DNA of 64,000 nucleotides from Marivivens aquimaris (GTDB lineage: Bacteria > Pseudomonadota > Alphaproteobacteria > Rhodobacterales > Rhodobacteraceae), in NCBI RefSeq assembly GCF_015220045.1, contig NZ_JADBGB010000001.1, forward strand, positions 2,845,001-2,909,000, read 5' to 3'. Positions within the stretch are counted from its first letter, which is position 1. Every line of letters starts with the position of its first letter. Shown one piece after another: positions 55,517-64,000 of this stretch. The notes under the pieces are model-generated. The model saw only the letters and a list, made by a program, of their open reading frames with translations, had not been told where the DNA came from and did no database searches. The translations under genes were made by a program, and so were the position numbers.

Positions 55517-56593
55517 CTACTGCTCTGACCTGCTATCGGCAACCGGAACGAATGTCGCTGCCGCAAGGTCGTAGACCTTTCGCATCACAGTGGGGAGCGA
55601 TGACGGTTTGAAGTCGTGCTTGCCGATGAGAACGGCATTCTCCGGCTCGGCCCCCTGTGGAAGCTCGGCGGTATGGACCTTCAGACGCAGATGAAAATGC
55701 GTGAAGGTATGCAGCGCTTCGGCATTCAGCGTGGTCCAGTTGCCGTCGAACGGCGGGGCGGGGGGCGGATCATCGCTCCAATCCGACCCGGGCCAGCCAA
55801 GCATACCGCCGAGCATTCCTTTTTCGGGCCGCGTTTCCAGCAGCCAAGCCCCATCGGCGCGGCGGGCGACGTAGGCGTGGCCGAAACGGGTGGGCACCTT
55901 CTTCTTTGGCAGTTTGCGCGGCAGGCTTGCTGCAGTGCCTTCGGCGCGGGCAACACAAGGTTCGCGCCACGGGCAGATACCACACGCGGGATTGCGCGGC
56001 GTGCAGATGGTCGCGCCGAGGTCCATGACAGCCTGAGCATAGTCGCCGGGACGTTCGTCAGGCGTCAGGTCGCGGGCCAGTTCGGTCAGTTCGGGCTTCG
56101 ACGTCGGCAGTGGTGTTTCGACGTTGTAGAGCCGTGACATCACCCGCTCGACATTGCCGTCCACGACCACTTCAGAGCGGTTGAACGCAATCGAAGACAC
56201 GGCGCCAGCCGTGTAAGGCCCAACCCCAGGCAATTTCAGCAGCCCTTCGCGGGTGTCGGGAAACTTGCCGCCGTGATCGTCGACAACGGCACGGGCGCAC
56301 TTCAGCAGGTTGCGCGCGCGGGCGTAGTAACCGAGGCCCGCCCATTCGGCCATGACATCGGCATCTTCGGCGGCGGCCAGATCGGCGACGGTCGGCCATT
56401 TCTCGGTAAATCGATGGAAGTAATCCTTGACCGCAGCGACCGTGGTTTGCTGTAGCATGATCTCGGACATCCACACGCGATAGGGATCGGGCAGAACGCC
56501 GTCCTTGCGGTCTTGCGGCGAAACCCGCCATGGCATGACCCGCGCATGGGTGTCATACCATTCCAAGAGAATATCACTTAAACCGTCACGCAA
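55517..56593 (-). CDS. mutY: A/G-specific adenine glycosylase
   Basis: A 358-residue base-excision repair enzyme that removes adenine opposite 8-oxoguanine. The helix-hairpin-helix is LLKLPGVGPYTAGAV with the catalytic Asp in VVVDGNVERV; the 4Fe-4S cysteines are in CTPRNPACGICPWREPC; SEIMLQQTTV is also typical. The C-terminal NUDIX-like domain (about 230-350) recognises 8-oxoG. It diverges from the DUF721 gene. Confidence 0.96.
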   Translation of the reverse strand: MRDGLSDILLEWYDTHARVMPWRVSPQDRKDGVLPDPYRVWMSEIMLQQTTVAAVKDYFHRFTEKWPTVADLAAAEDADVMAEWAGLGYYARARNLLKCARAVVDDHGGKFPDTREGLLKLPGVGPYTAGAVSSIAFNRSEVVVDGNVERVMSRLYNVETPLPTSKPELTELARDLTPDERPGDYAQAVMDLGATICTPRNPACGICPWREPCVARAEGTAASLPRKLPKKKVPTRFGHAYVARRADGAWLLETRPEKGMLGGMLGWPGSDWSDDPPPAPPFDGNWTTLNAEALHTFTHFHLRLKVHTAELPQGAEPENAVLIGKHDFKPSSLPTVMRKVYDLAAATFVPVADSRSEQ

Positions 56594-56647
56594 TCTTTAG
56601 CCCCTGTAACAGTGGTTTTGCTGGCACCTGCCGTACCTGCCGATAAG

Positions 56648-57169
56648 ATGACCCCCAAGATGACAAAAGATCGATCCAGAGGAACCACCCGCGGTTTTGC
56701 CCGCGCTGTCACGCTGATGCAAACCCGCATCCGCACCGCGACAGAGTCCCGTGGTTTCGCCGTATCCCGCGTCATCACGCACTGGGAAGATATCGTCGGA
56801 AGTGGCATCGCCGGAATAGCCCGTCCGGTCAACATTTCGTATGGCCGAGAGGGCATGGGCGCAACCCTTACCGTTCTGACGACCGGTGCGCAGGCTCCGA
56901 TGCTGGAAATGCAGAAAGAGCAGATCCTGAACAAGGTGAACAGCTGCTACGGCTACCGCGCCATTTCCCGCATCAGGATCACGCAGACCGCTCCGACCGG
57001 ATTTGCCGAAGGGCAGGTCCAGTTCAAACAGAAAACCAAAACGGTTGCCGCACTTGATCCCGTGGTCGTGAAAGAGGCAAAGTCGATGGGAGAGAGCGTG
57101 GGAAATGATGACCTGCGCCTTGCCCTCGAAAGCCTTGCAACCAATGTACTTAGCAAACGCAAAACCTGA
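56648..57169 (+). CDS. DUF721 (DciA-like) protein
   Basis: A 173-residue basic protein. The N-terminal DUF721 core (ITHWEDIVGSGIAGIARPVN; GATLTVLTTGAQAPMLEMQK) is that of DciA, which helps load the replicative helicase in bacteria lacking DnaC. The C-terminal part is less conserved. The start at 56648 is uncertain. It is followed at 12 bases by the dsbA-like gene, an arrangement common in the clade. Confidence 0.85.
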   Translation: MTPKMTKDRSRGTTRGFARAVTLMQTRIRTATESRGFAVSRVITHWEDIVGSGIAGIARPVNISYGREGMGATLTVLTTGAQAPMLEMQKEQILNKVNSCYGYRAISRIRITQTAPTGFAEGQVQFKQKTKTVAALDPVVVKEAKSMGESVGNDDLRLALESLATNVLSKRKT

Positions 57170-57181
57170 CAGAGGCCAAAT

Positions 57182-57874
57182 ATGAACCGACGCCAATACC
57201 TGACCGCCACGACCGCCATGGCTTTCGCCAGCATAATCGGCGTTCCGGCCTTCGCACAGGATGAGACCGAGTCGCTTATTCCTGACATGGTACTGGGCGA
57301 CCCCGATGCGCCGGTCGAAGTGATCGAATACGCATCCTTCACCTGCCCGCACTGCGCCAACTTCGAAGCGAACCAGTTCAAGGAAATTAAGGCGAACTAC
57401 ATCGACACCGGCAAGGTCCGTTTTGTCTTCCGCGAAGTGTACTTCGACCGTTACGGCCTCTGGGCGTCGATGATCGCCCGTTGTGGCGGTCAGATGCGCT
57501 TCTTCGGCATTACCGAAATGGTATTCGCCAAGCAGCGTGAATGGACCCAAGGCGAGCCGGCACAGATCGCTGCAAACCTACGCTCGATCGGTAAGGCTGC
57601 CGGTCTGGACGATGCCTCGCTCGACGCATGTATGCAGGACGCCGAAATGGCCCAGAACCTGATCTCTTGGTACGAAACCAACGCAGAGCGTGACAACATT
57701 GAAGGCACCCCGAGCTTCATGATCCAGGGTCAGAAGTACTCTAACATGGCTTATGACGACTTCGCCAAGATTCTGGACGAAGAGCTTGAAAAGGCGGGCT
57801 GGACCGAAGAAGCTGCCACCGAGGAAGCACCCGCAGAAGCGGATGCGGAAGGCGAAGAAACCAAGACTGAATGA
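57182..57874 (+). CDS. DsbA-family thiol-disulfide protein
   Basis: A 230-residue exported protein: signal peptide with RRQYLTATTAMAFA and cleavage near AFAQ, then a thioredoxin fold with the active site Cys55-Pro-His-Cys58 (TCPHCAN) and a cis-proline in GTPSFMI. It probably oxidises or isomerises disulfides in the periplasm. An acidic Glu/Ala-rich tail follows the fold. It overlaps the CoA transferase gene by 4 bases. Confidence 0.93.
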   Translation: MNRRQYLTATTAMAFASIIGVPAFAQDETESLIPDMVLGDPDAPVEVIEYASFTCPHCANFEANQFKEIKANYIDTGKVRFVFREVYFDRYGLWASMIARCGGQMRFFGITEMVFAKQREWTQGEPAQIAANLRSIGKAAGLDDASLDACMQDAEMAQNLISWYETNAERDNIEGTPSFMIQGQKYSNMAYDDFAKILDEELEKAGWTEEAATEEAPAEADAEGEETKTE

Positions 57875-58989
57875 CACCACTACACGGCCTCAAGGTAATC
57901 GAACTTGCCCGTATTCTCGCAGGCCCATGGGCCGGACAGACGCTGGCAGACCTCGGGGCCGAAGTGATTAAAGTCGAGGCTCCCGATGGCGATGATACCC
58001 GCCGTTGGGGGCCTCCTTTCGTTGAAAGAGACGGCGAGACGACCGCGTCCTATTTCCACGCAGCCAATCGCGGGAAGAAATCCGTCGTTGTCGATTTCCG
58101 CACCGAAGAAGGCCGCGAAACGGTCCGCAATCTGGTGCGTGACGCCGATGTGCTGATCGAGAACTTTAAAGTCGGCGGGTTGAAGAAATACGGCCTCGAC
58201 TACGAAAGCCTCAGGGCCATCAACCCGCGCCTCATCTACTGTTCGATCACCGGCTTCGGCCAGACCGGCCCCTATGCGCATCGCGCGGGCTATGACTATA
58301 TCATCCAAGGCATGTCCGGTCTGATGTCGATTACTGGCGAGCCCGACCAGCAGCCACAAAAGGTCGGCGTGGCGGTCACGGACATCTTTACAGGTGTTTA
58401 TGCGACGACCGCGATCCTTGCCGCCCTGCACCAGCGGCAGAGCACGGGGCAGGGGCAGCACATTGACATGGCGCTGCTGGACGTGGCGACCGCGATATCG
58501 GCAAACCAAGGCATGAACTACCTCACCACCGGCAAAGCGCCGCAGCGGATGGGCAATGCGCATCCGAATATCGTGCCGTATCAGGTGTTCGATTGCTCTG
58601 ACGGGCATATCATCATCGCTGTTGGTAATGACGGCCAATACCAGCGGCTTTGCCAGCAACTCGGCCTGCCTGAGCTGGCGGACCAGTACCCCACGAATGC
58701 CGACCGTCTGGCGCACCGCGATGTGCTGGTGCCGATCCTGACAGCGGCGACACGGCAGCATACGCGGGATGGCTTGCTAGCGATTTGCGAAGCGCACGGC
58801 ATTCCCGCCGGTCCCATCAACGATATGGCTGACGTCTTTGCTGACCCGCAGGTCGTCGCGCGCGGCATGGTTGTAGATTGCGATGGGATGCCGTCGATCC
58901 GGACGCCAATCACCTTCTCGGATGCCGAGCTTAGCCTCGATCGCGCGTCACCGAACCTCGGACAGGATCAGTCGCTTATCGAGGAGTGA
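57871..58989 (+). CDS. Family III (CaiB/BaiF) CoA transferase
   Basis: A 372-residue CoA transferase. The N-terminal [28 protein letters not shown] region (read in parts) and Asp171 in [12 protein letters not shown], the likely acyl-enzyme residue, are typical. The family moves CoA between carboxylic acids. The substrate is unknown. Its end overlaps the converging lpxK by 14 bases. Confidence 0.92.
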   Translation: MTPLHGLKVIELARILAGPWAGQTLADLGAEVIKVEAPDGDDTRRWGPPFVERDGETTASYFHAANRGKKSVVVDFRTEEGRETVRNLVRDADVLIENFKVGGLKKYGLDYESLRAINPRLIYCSITGFGQTGPYAHRAGYDYIIQGMSGLMSITGEPDQQPQKVGVAVTDIFTGVYATTAILAALHQRQSTGQGQHIDMALLDVATAISANQGMNYLTTGKAPQRMGNAHPNIVPYQVFDCSDGHIIIAVGNDGQYQRLCQQLGLPELADQYPTNADRLAHRDVLVPILTAATRQHTRDGLLAICEAHGIPAGPINDMADVFADPQVVARGMVVDCDGMPSIRTPITFSDAELSLDRASPNLGQDQSLIEE

Positions 58990-59953
58990 TGCCGACTTTC
59001 GCGAGCGCCGCGTCAATCGGGCTCCAGTCGTCGACTTCAAGCCGCACAGGCACCGTCAGTACTTTCGGGCGGAAACTTGCGGGCAAGCGGACTGCGTCTT
59101 TTTCTGTCGTGACCAGCTGGGCGACACGGGTTTTGCCCTCAAGCTCCAAGCGGGTGAGCAGCGAGTCAGTCAGCGGCTGGTGATCTTCCAAAGCCTCTGC
59201 GCGGATGATGTCACAGCCAAGATCGCGAAGAGTGGCAAAGAACTTCTCGGGGTTGCCGATGCCTGCAAAGGCCAGCACACGCATATTGCTCCACGTCATG
59301 CCGGTCTTGAGCGGCTCCAGTCGTCCCTTGACCAGCGGAACTGGCAGAGCGCCGAGCGGTGCGAGTTCTTCACCGATAGAAAGCACCACATCTGCCCGCT
59401 TTAGACCCTTTTCCACGGGTTCCCGCAGCGGTCCTGCCGGCAAGACACGGCGGTTGCCAAACCCGCGGCGGGCATCGACGACAACGATATTCACGTCCTT
59501 CACAACGCTCGGGTTCTGGAAACCGTCGTCGAGCAGAATGACTTCGGCACCCGCTGCTTCAGCGGCCTTCACGCCTGCCGCGCGGTCCTTCGCGATCCAC
59601 GTCGGCGTAAACGCGGAGAGCAGCAGCGGCTCGTCACCGACCTGATCGGCTGTGTGTTCGCGTTCGTTGACCTGCAGCGGCCCTTTGAGGCTGCCGCCGT
59701 AGCCACGCGACACGACATGCGGCGCGTAACCCATCGAAATCAGTCTCTGTGCCAGCGCAATCGCGGTCGGCGTCTTACCTGTGCCGCCGACATTGATGTT
59801 GCCGATGCAGATGACGGGGATCGCCGCTTTGTAGCCGACCTTGGCCACGCGGCGGGAAGTGGCGGCAGCGTAGAGCGCCGCGACAGGCGCCAAGAGCCGC
59901 GCTTTGAAACCGGGTTTTTTCGGATCGTTGAACCAGAATAGCGGTGCGGGCAT
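58976..59953 (-). CDS. lpxK: Tetraacyldisaccharide 4'-kinase
   Basis: A 325-residue membrane-associated kinase that phosphorylates the lipid A precursor at the 4' position. The Walker A motif is [15 protein letters not shown], followed by [14 protein letters not shown] and [15 protein letters not shown]. An N-terminal hydrophobic helix anchors it. ATG at 59953 begins one base after the waaA stop, so the two are coupled. Confidence 0.95.
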   Translation of the reverse strand: MPAPLFWFNDPKKPGFKARLLAPVAALYAAATSRRVAKVGYKAAIPVICIGNINVGGTGKTPTAIALAQRLISMGYAPHVVSRGYGGSLKGPLQVNEREHTADQVGDEPLLLSAFTPTWIAKDRAAGVKAAEAAGAEVILLDDGFQNPSVVKDVNIVVVDARRGFGNRRVLPAGPLREPVEKGLKRADVVLSIGEELAPLGALPVPLVKGRLEPLKTGMTWSNMRVLAFAGIGNPEKFFATLRDLGCDIIRAEALEDHQPLTDSLLTRLELEGKTRVAQLVTTEKDAVRLPASFRPKVLTVPVRLEVDDWSPIDAALAKVGITPR

Positions 59954-59954
59954 G

Positions 59955-61151
59955 TCAGTGATCCAACGTATCAAGGAGGCTGGCGATCATCGACGCCACA
60001 CGGTTGGTCACCTCTGCGCCTTGCGAAGTAACGGCCCAAGCGGCGTGAGCGATCTGCGCGGCCTTGTCGGGGGAAAGAAGCTTTTCGATCGCACTCGCCA
60101 GCTCGACGTTATTCTTCACGGCCTTCGCGCCCCCCGCTTTATCAAGGCGATTATAGGCGTCCTGATAGGGCTTATTCTCGGGGCCGTGCACCACGACCGA
60201 CCCGAGCGATGCGGGCTCGAATGGATGCCGCCCACCGCCGAGGATCGTGCCGCCGATATAGGTCGTGGGTGCAATGCGGAACCACATTCCGCGCTCCTGA
60301 CCAAGGTCGGCGATGTAGACGTGGGTGGTATCTTTTGGGTCGTCCTCGGAGCGGAGAACGGCCTTCAGCTTGGCCTTCTCGACGGCCTCGGCATAAATCG
60401 GGCCGTCTTCCGGATTGCGGGGCTCCAAGATCAGCAGCAAGCGGTGCGAGCGGCGCAGCGCGTTCTTGTGCGCAGCGATCACGCCCTCAAGTTCCTGCAC
60501 CGGCACGTCCGATGCCAACCACATCGGGCGCGACCCGACGACTTGAGCAAAGTCGGCGCGTTCGGCCTCGTTGTAGGGCAAGACCGGAATGCTTTCCGTA
60601 AAGGAGCCTGTGACCGTCACGGCCTCTTGCGACATGCCGAGGCGGATGAGCCGCGTGGCGGTCATGGTGTCTGCGGCAAACGCGGTTTCGAATTCGCTGA
60701 TGGTGTCGGACTTGATACCCGGAAGCCACCCGCCGCCTGTCACAATGGGATCGTCCGAGCGGATGTTGACCAGAAAACGCCTGATCGGGCGTTCCTTGAC
60801 CACGGCAACCACCAGCGGATCGACCTGCCCGCCAAGCCAGAACAGCGCGTCGGGTAACCAGTGATCGAGAAACCCTTCGACTTCGGCCTTCGTCCTTCCA
60901 GGACCGGTGCCGATGATGACATCGCCGTCGTCCAAGACTTCAGGCTCGCTTTGTGTGCCAGTGATCAGAAAACTGACCTGCTCCTGATCGTCCTGAAGCG
61001 TATCGATGACGCTTTGCGCATGGAGCAGATCGCAGGCCGTCGGGCAGTGGAACCACACAAGCGGACCGTCGGGGCGCGGGTCACGGCTTACGCCGTCCTT
61101 TCCGCGTCCGCGTAGGGCGACATAGGTCGCGAGGGCCAGCGAGTGGGCCAT
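59955..61151 (-). CDS. waaA: Kdo transferase-like protein (WaaA/GT30)
   Basis: A 398-residue glycosyltransferase-30 protein in the lipid A/Kdo cluster. The C-terminal half has the family pattern ([32 protein letters not shown]). The N-terminal catalytic motif WxHxxSxGE is altered: it reads [10 protein letters not shown], so Thr38-Ala39-Cys40-Asp41 stand in for Ser-x-Gly-Glu and the catalytic Glu is replaced by Asp. The N-terminal membrane anchor is weak. It may be a paralogue with changed activity; the symbol is by context. Confidence 0.8.
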   Translation of the reverse strand: MAHSLALATYVALRGRGKDGVSRDPRPDGPLVWFHCPTACDLLHAQSVIDTLQDDQEQVSFLITGTQSEPEVLDDGDVIIGTGPGRTKAEVEGFLDHWLPDALFWLGGQVDPLVVAVVKERPIRRFLVNIRSDDPIVTGGGWLPGIKSDTISEFETAFAADTMTATRLIRLGMSQEAVTVTGSFTESIPVLPYNEAERADFAQVVGSRPMWLASDVPVQELEGVIAAHKNALRRSHRLLLILEPRNPEDGPIYAEAVEKAKLKAVLRSEDDPKDTTHVYIADLGQERGMWFRIAPTTYIGGTILGGGRHPFEPASLGSVVVHGPENKPYQDAYNRLDKAGGAKAVKNNVELASAIEKLLSPDKAAQIAHAAWAVTSQGAEVTNRVASMIASLLDTLDH

Positions 61152-61158
61152 ATGCGGA

Positions 61159-61392
61159 TCAGGCCTGATCGACCGGTGTCATCTCTTCGTCGCGCAGACG
61201 GTGCAGGTGCGCGATGAAATAACGGGTGTGGGCGTCGTCCACGGTGCGCTGGGCAGCCGATTTCCAAGCCGCATAGGCGGTTTCGTAGTTCGGGAAGATG
61301 CCGACGATGTCGATTTTTTCGACGTCCGCGAATTGGGTGGTGGACGGATCGACGAGTTCGCCGCCGAAGACGAGGTGCAGGCGTTGGGCCAT
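61159..61392 (-). CDS. DUF4170 protein
   Basis: A 77-residue protein matching DUF4170 (LHLVFGGELVDPSTTQF; IVGIFPNYETAYAAWKSAAQ; FIAHLHRL). It is found next to waaA and lpxK in many alphaproteobacteria. Function unknown. It lies 7 bases upstream of the WaaA-like gene. Confidence 0.9.
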   Translation of the reverse strand: MAQRLHLVFGGELVDPSTTQFADVEKIDIVGIFPNYETAYAAWKSAAQRTVDDAHTRYFIAHLHRLRDEEMTPVDQA

Positions 61393-61515
61393 GTTGTGCT
61401 CCAGTGCTGAAAGTTGGGGCCAAACTAAACTTTCACCCTACATCGTCAAGTAACACCGCTGCGGGTTGCTGCAATGCAGCAAAGCGGTAATGATAGGGCT
61501 AACAAAGGAGACGCG

Positions 61516-62322
61516 ATGCCTCGGATTGCCGTATTTTCGGATCTGGACGGAACGTTGCTGGATCACAGCACCTATAGCTGGGAACCCGCGCGCCCTGCAC
61601 TTGAGCGGTTGAAGGCGGATGGGATTATGCTCGTTCTCGCCAGTTCAAAGACAGCAGCAGAGCTTGTGCCGCTGCGGAGCGAGATGGGTTTCGACCACTG
61701 CCCGTGCATTGTTGAAAACGGCGCTGGCATTATCGCGGCTGGCGAGGAGGCAGGTTCGGAAGCCATCGTACACGACGCGCTGATGAACGCCGTGTCTCAG
61801 ATGCCAGAAACGCTTCGCCAGAAATTCGAGAGCTTTTCGGATTGGGGTGCCGAGGGCATCGCCGAGCACACGGGACTGCCGCGCGACGCTGCAAAGGCTG
61901 CGGGCAAACGTCAGTTTTCGGAACCTGGCATCTGGAACGGCACTAACGCAGAGCTGGAGGATTTCATCGCCAACCTTGCCGAGCAGGAGGTCCACGCCCG
62001 TCACGGCGGCAGATACCTCACGCTCAGTTTCGGCGCGAACAAAGCCGACCGCATGAAGGAAATTGCCACGAGCGCAGATGCGGAATTCACGCTCGCGCTC
62101 GGCGACGCGCCCAATGATATCGAGATGATCGAGGCCGCGACCCACGGCGTCATCATCAAAAACGGTCACGGCAACCCGATGCCGACGCTTCAGGGCGAGG
62201 CCGACAAACGCATTATCCGCACCGCAAAGGAAGGCCCCTCGGGCTGGAACGATGCGGTGAACCATTTCCTCGATCATTTCGAGAACGGTCAGAATTGGCA
62301 CAAAGGAGTTGAACTTGGCTGA
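61516..62322 (+). CDS. Mannosyl/glucosyl-3-phosphoglycerate phosphatase
   Basis: A 268-residue HAD phosphatase. The nucleophile motif is VFSDLDGTLLDHSTYSW, with later HAD motifs ASSKTAAELVPLR and LGDAPNDIEMIEAA. It belongs to the YedP/MPGP branch that dephosphorylates glycosyl-3-phosphoglycerates. Overlap by 8 bases with a GT81-like synthase supports that role. AAAGGAG precedes the ATG. Confidence 0.85.
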   Translation: MPRIAVFSDLDGTLLDHSTYSWEPARPALERLKADGIMLVLASSKTAAELVPLRSEMGFDHCPCIVENGAGIIAAGEEAGSEAIVHDALMNAVSQMPETLRQKFESFSDWGAEGIAEHTGLPRDAAKAAGKRQFSEPGIWNGTNAELEDFIANLAEQEVHARHGGRYLTLSFGANKADRMKEIATSADAEFTLALGDAPNDIEMIEAATHGVIIKNGHGNPMPTLQGEADKRIIRTAKEGPSGWNDAVNHFLDHFENGQNWHKGVELG

Positions 62323-63535
62323 TTTCCACCAGAGCGGCAGCATTGCCACCCTGCATAACCTTCGGACCCGTAGCACCGAAGACATGACGCGGGAGCTGTC
62401 GATTTTCGGCGAGCGCCGCAAGATCAACCTCATCCTTCCGTCGCTGTTCTCCGAACTCGAAGGTGACGCGCTTCCAGCTATCATCGACGAGTTGAACACC
62501 GTTCCCTACCTGAACCGCATTATCATCGGCCTCGACCGTGCGGATGCCGAGCAGTACCGCTATGCCCGTGAGTTCTTTTCCAAGCTGAAGCCGCAGCACG
62601 AGGTGCTCTGGCACGACGGCCCGCGGATGAAAGCGATCGACGAGCGCCTCCAGCGTCTGACCCTGTCACCGTCCGAGCCGGGGAAGGGTCGAAACGTCTG
62701 GTTCTGCATCGGTTACACGCTGGCGCAGGCTGAAGCTGCGGTGGTTGCCGTGCACGATTGCGACGTGGTTACCTACTCGTCCGATATGCTGGCCAAGCTG
62801 ATCTACCCCGTCGCTAATCCGGCGTTCCCATACCAGATGTCGAAGGGGTTCTATCCCCGCGTGGCCGACGGCAAGATGAACGGACGTGTCAGTCGTCTGC
62901 TGGTGTCGCCGCTGCTGCTGGCGCTGAAGAAAGTGCTCGGCCCGCGCGATTACCTCGATTTCCTTTCGTCGTTCCGCTACCCGCTCGCGGGCGAATTCGC
63001 GATGCGTACGCCGATCCTGCCCGACATGCGTATTCCGTCGGATTGGGGCCTCGAAATCGGTATTCTGTCGGAGGCGTGGCGCAACCTGTCCCCGCAAGCT
63101 GTCTGTCAGGTGGAGATCAGCGACCGCTACGACCACAAGCACCAAGACCTATCGGCAGAGGACGCGACGCAAGGTCTTAGCCGTATGTCGGTCGACATTT
63201 GCAAGGCGCTCTATCGCAAGCTGGCCGCTGACGGCACGGTGCTGAGCGAGGAGGTGTTCCGTTCGATCAAGGCGACCTACTTCCGCATGGCTCTTGATCA
63301 GATCGACACCTACTACAACGACTCGCTTATCAACGGTCTGCATCTTGATCGCCATGCCGAGGAAACGGCCGTCGAACTGTTCGCCGCCAATATCATGCAG
63401 GCAGGTCAGGTGTTCCTCGAAAATCCGATGGAGACGCCGTTCATCCCGAACTGGAGCCGCGTGAATGCCGCAGATCCGGATCTGATGACGGACATGCTCG
63501 CGGCGGTTCAAGCCGACCGCGACGAATTCGGCTAA
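62315..63535 (+). CDS. Glucosyl-3-phosphoglycerate synthase-like glycosyltransferase
   Basis: A 406-residue GT-A type transferase of the GpgS-like group. The nucleotide-sugar Asp motif is VAVHDCDVVTY and the acceptor region includes FRYPLAGEFAMR and IPSDWGLEIGILSE. With the phosphatase upstream it would make glucosylglycerate (or mannosylglycerate), a compatible solute. TTG at 62315 is the likely start, 6 bases after AAAGGAG; the ATG frame is not available. The sugar is inference. Confidence 0.82.
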   Translation: MADFHQSGSIATLHNLRTRSTEDMTRELSIFGERRKINLILPSLFSELEGDALPAIIDELNTVPYLNRIIIGLDRADAEQYRYAREFFSKLKPQHEVLWHDGPRMKAIDERLQRLTLSPSEPGKGRNVWFCIGYTLAQAEAAVVAVHDCDVVTYSSDMLAKLIYPVANPAFPYQMSKGFYPRVADGKMNGRVSRLLVSPLLLALKKVLGPRDYLDFLSSFRYPLAGEFAMRTPILPDMRIPSDWGLEIGILSEAWRNLSPQAVCQVEISDRYDHKHQDLSAEDATQGLSRMSVDICKALYRKLAADGTVLSEEVFRSIKATYFRMALDQIDTYYNDSLINGLHLDRHAEETAVELFAANIMQAGQVFLENPMETPFIPNWSRVNAADPDLMTDMLAAVQADRDEFG

Positions 63536-64000
63536 GCCAGATTATCCCGCAGCAAACTGTGGGCGGCATTGGTCCCTGCGACCACGCCGTCGACCTGCGG
63601 GAAGGGATTGTTGAACACGAGCGGATCGCCTGCGCGGTCCGTTGCGATGCCGCCGGCCTCTTCGATGATGAGAGAGCCGGCAGCAATATCCCACTCCCAG
63701 CTGGGCCTTAATGTAAGCATGGCGTCAAATCTGCCCACTCCGACAAGGCACATGCGGTAGGCTAGCGACGAGCGGAAATGCTGGTCGCACTCCGGTGGGG
63801 TGCCGTTTTTCCAGAACTTCGGTTGCCAGTTCGGCTTGGCCGCGAGGACGGATGGAATACCGACGCGGTCGCGGATCGAGAGACGCTCGCCGTTCAGGAA
63901 AGCACCCGTGCCGCGGCCTGCGGCGTACATCTGGTTGCGGATCGGCAGGAACACGACGGCAGCGGTGATTTTGCCGTCCGTCGCGATCGCGATGCTGTGC
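63532..64000 (-). CDS. Inositol-monophosphatase family protein, 3' part
   Basis: The gene runs off the right edge; 155 residues are visible. HSIAIATDGKITAAVV is followed by GRGTGAFLNGERL, and the metal-site motif is PSWEWDIAAGSLIIEEAGG. These define the inositol-monophosphatase/3'-nucleotidase (CysQ/SuhB) family. The member cannot be named from this part. Its stop overlaps the synthase gene by 4 bases. Confidence 0.9.
   Translation of the reverse strand, partial: HSIAIATDGKITAAVVFLPIRNQMYAAGRGTGAFLNGERLSIRDRVGIPSVLAAKPNWQPKFWKNGTPPECDQHFRSSLAYRMCLVGVGRFDAMLTLRPSWEWDIAAGSLIIEEAGGIATDRAGDPLVFNNPFPQVDGVVAGTNAAHSLLRDNLA

Overview
The window is a compact, high-GC (about 60%) chromosomal segment of an alphaproteobacterium. 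The best fit is the Rhodobacteraceae (Roseobacter group). Pointers are the petP-petR regulator pair, a petABC cytochrome bc1 operon with Rhodobacter-like cytochrome b numbering, rnhB next to the cell-cycle methyltransferase ccrM, a DUF4170-waaA-lpxK lipid A/Kdo block, a form II cox cluster, and protocatechuate and alkane oxidation genes. Most genes are ordinary housekeeping or metabolic genes. Intergenic gaps are short and none exceeds about 300 bp.
Layout. 1-6040: gltD (3' part), a small secreted protein and gltB, closed by a strong terminator. 6.3-9.1 kb: mtgA, a glutathione transferase, queG and a small ORF. 9.1-13.2 kb (minus): response regulator, FIST sensor and hybrid histidine kinase, divergent from coxG-coxS-coxL-coxM (13.5-17.7 kb, form II order and active-site motif). 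17.8-24.9 kb: DMT transporter, ilvE, petP-petR, deacetylase-like gene, xseB-ispA-dxs. 25-30.7 kb: epimerase-like gene, DUF4253 gene, amn, HU, DMT transporter, aroC. 30.8-34.1 kb: TPP riboswitch and thiB-thiP-thiQ. 34.1-36.9 kb (minus): petABC. 37-41 kb: GFA-like protein, outer-membrane barrel, GST, mtaB-dapF, then two tandem tRNA-Lys genes. 41.3-45.2 kb (minus): the four-gene Anbu cluster (proteasome-like peptidase, transglutaminase-like protein, alpha-E protein, circularly permuted ATP-grasp). 45.4-48.8 kb: pcaHG, pcaQ and a LacI-type regulator. 48.9-50.0 kb: tRNA-Arg(CCT) followed by a tiny AT-rich insertion. 50-64 kb: membrane-anchored winged-helix protein, rnhB, ccrM, pfpI-like gene, alkB, mutY, DUF721 gene, dsbA-like gene, CoA transferase, lpxK-waaA-DUF4170, a glycosyl-phosphoglycerate phosphatase/synthase pair, and a partial inositol-phosphatase family gene.
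The most unusual object is the insertion behind tRNA-Arg(CCT). The last 47 bases of the tRNA and its flank (48917-48963) recur with one mismatch at 49982-50028. Between them lies about 1 kb of AT-rich DNA with a single 299-residue gene that I do not recognise. No integrase is present. It looks like a minimal tRNA-associated island carrying one cargo gene. Next in interest are the complete Anbu cluster, whose biochemical role is unresolved, and the FIST/hybrid-kinase/response-regulator set facing the form II cox operon across a short region with two inverted repeats.
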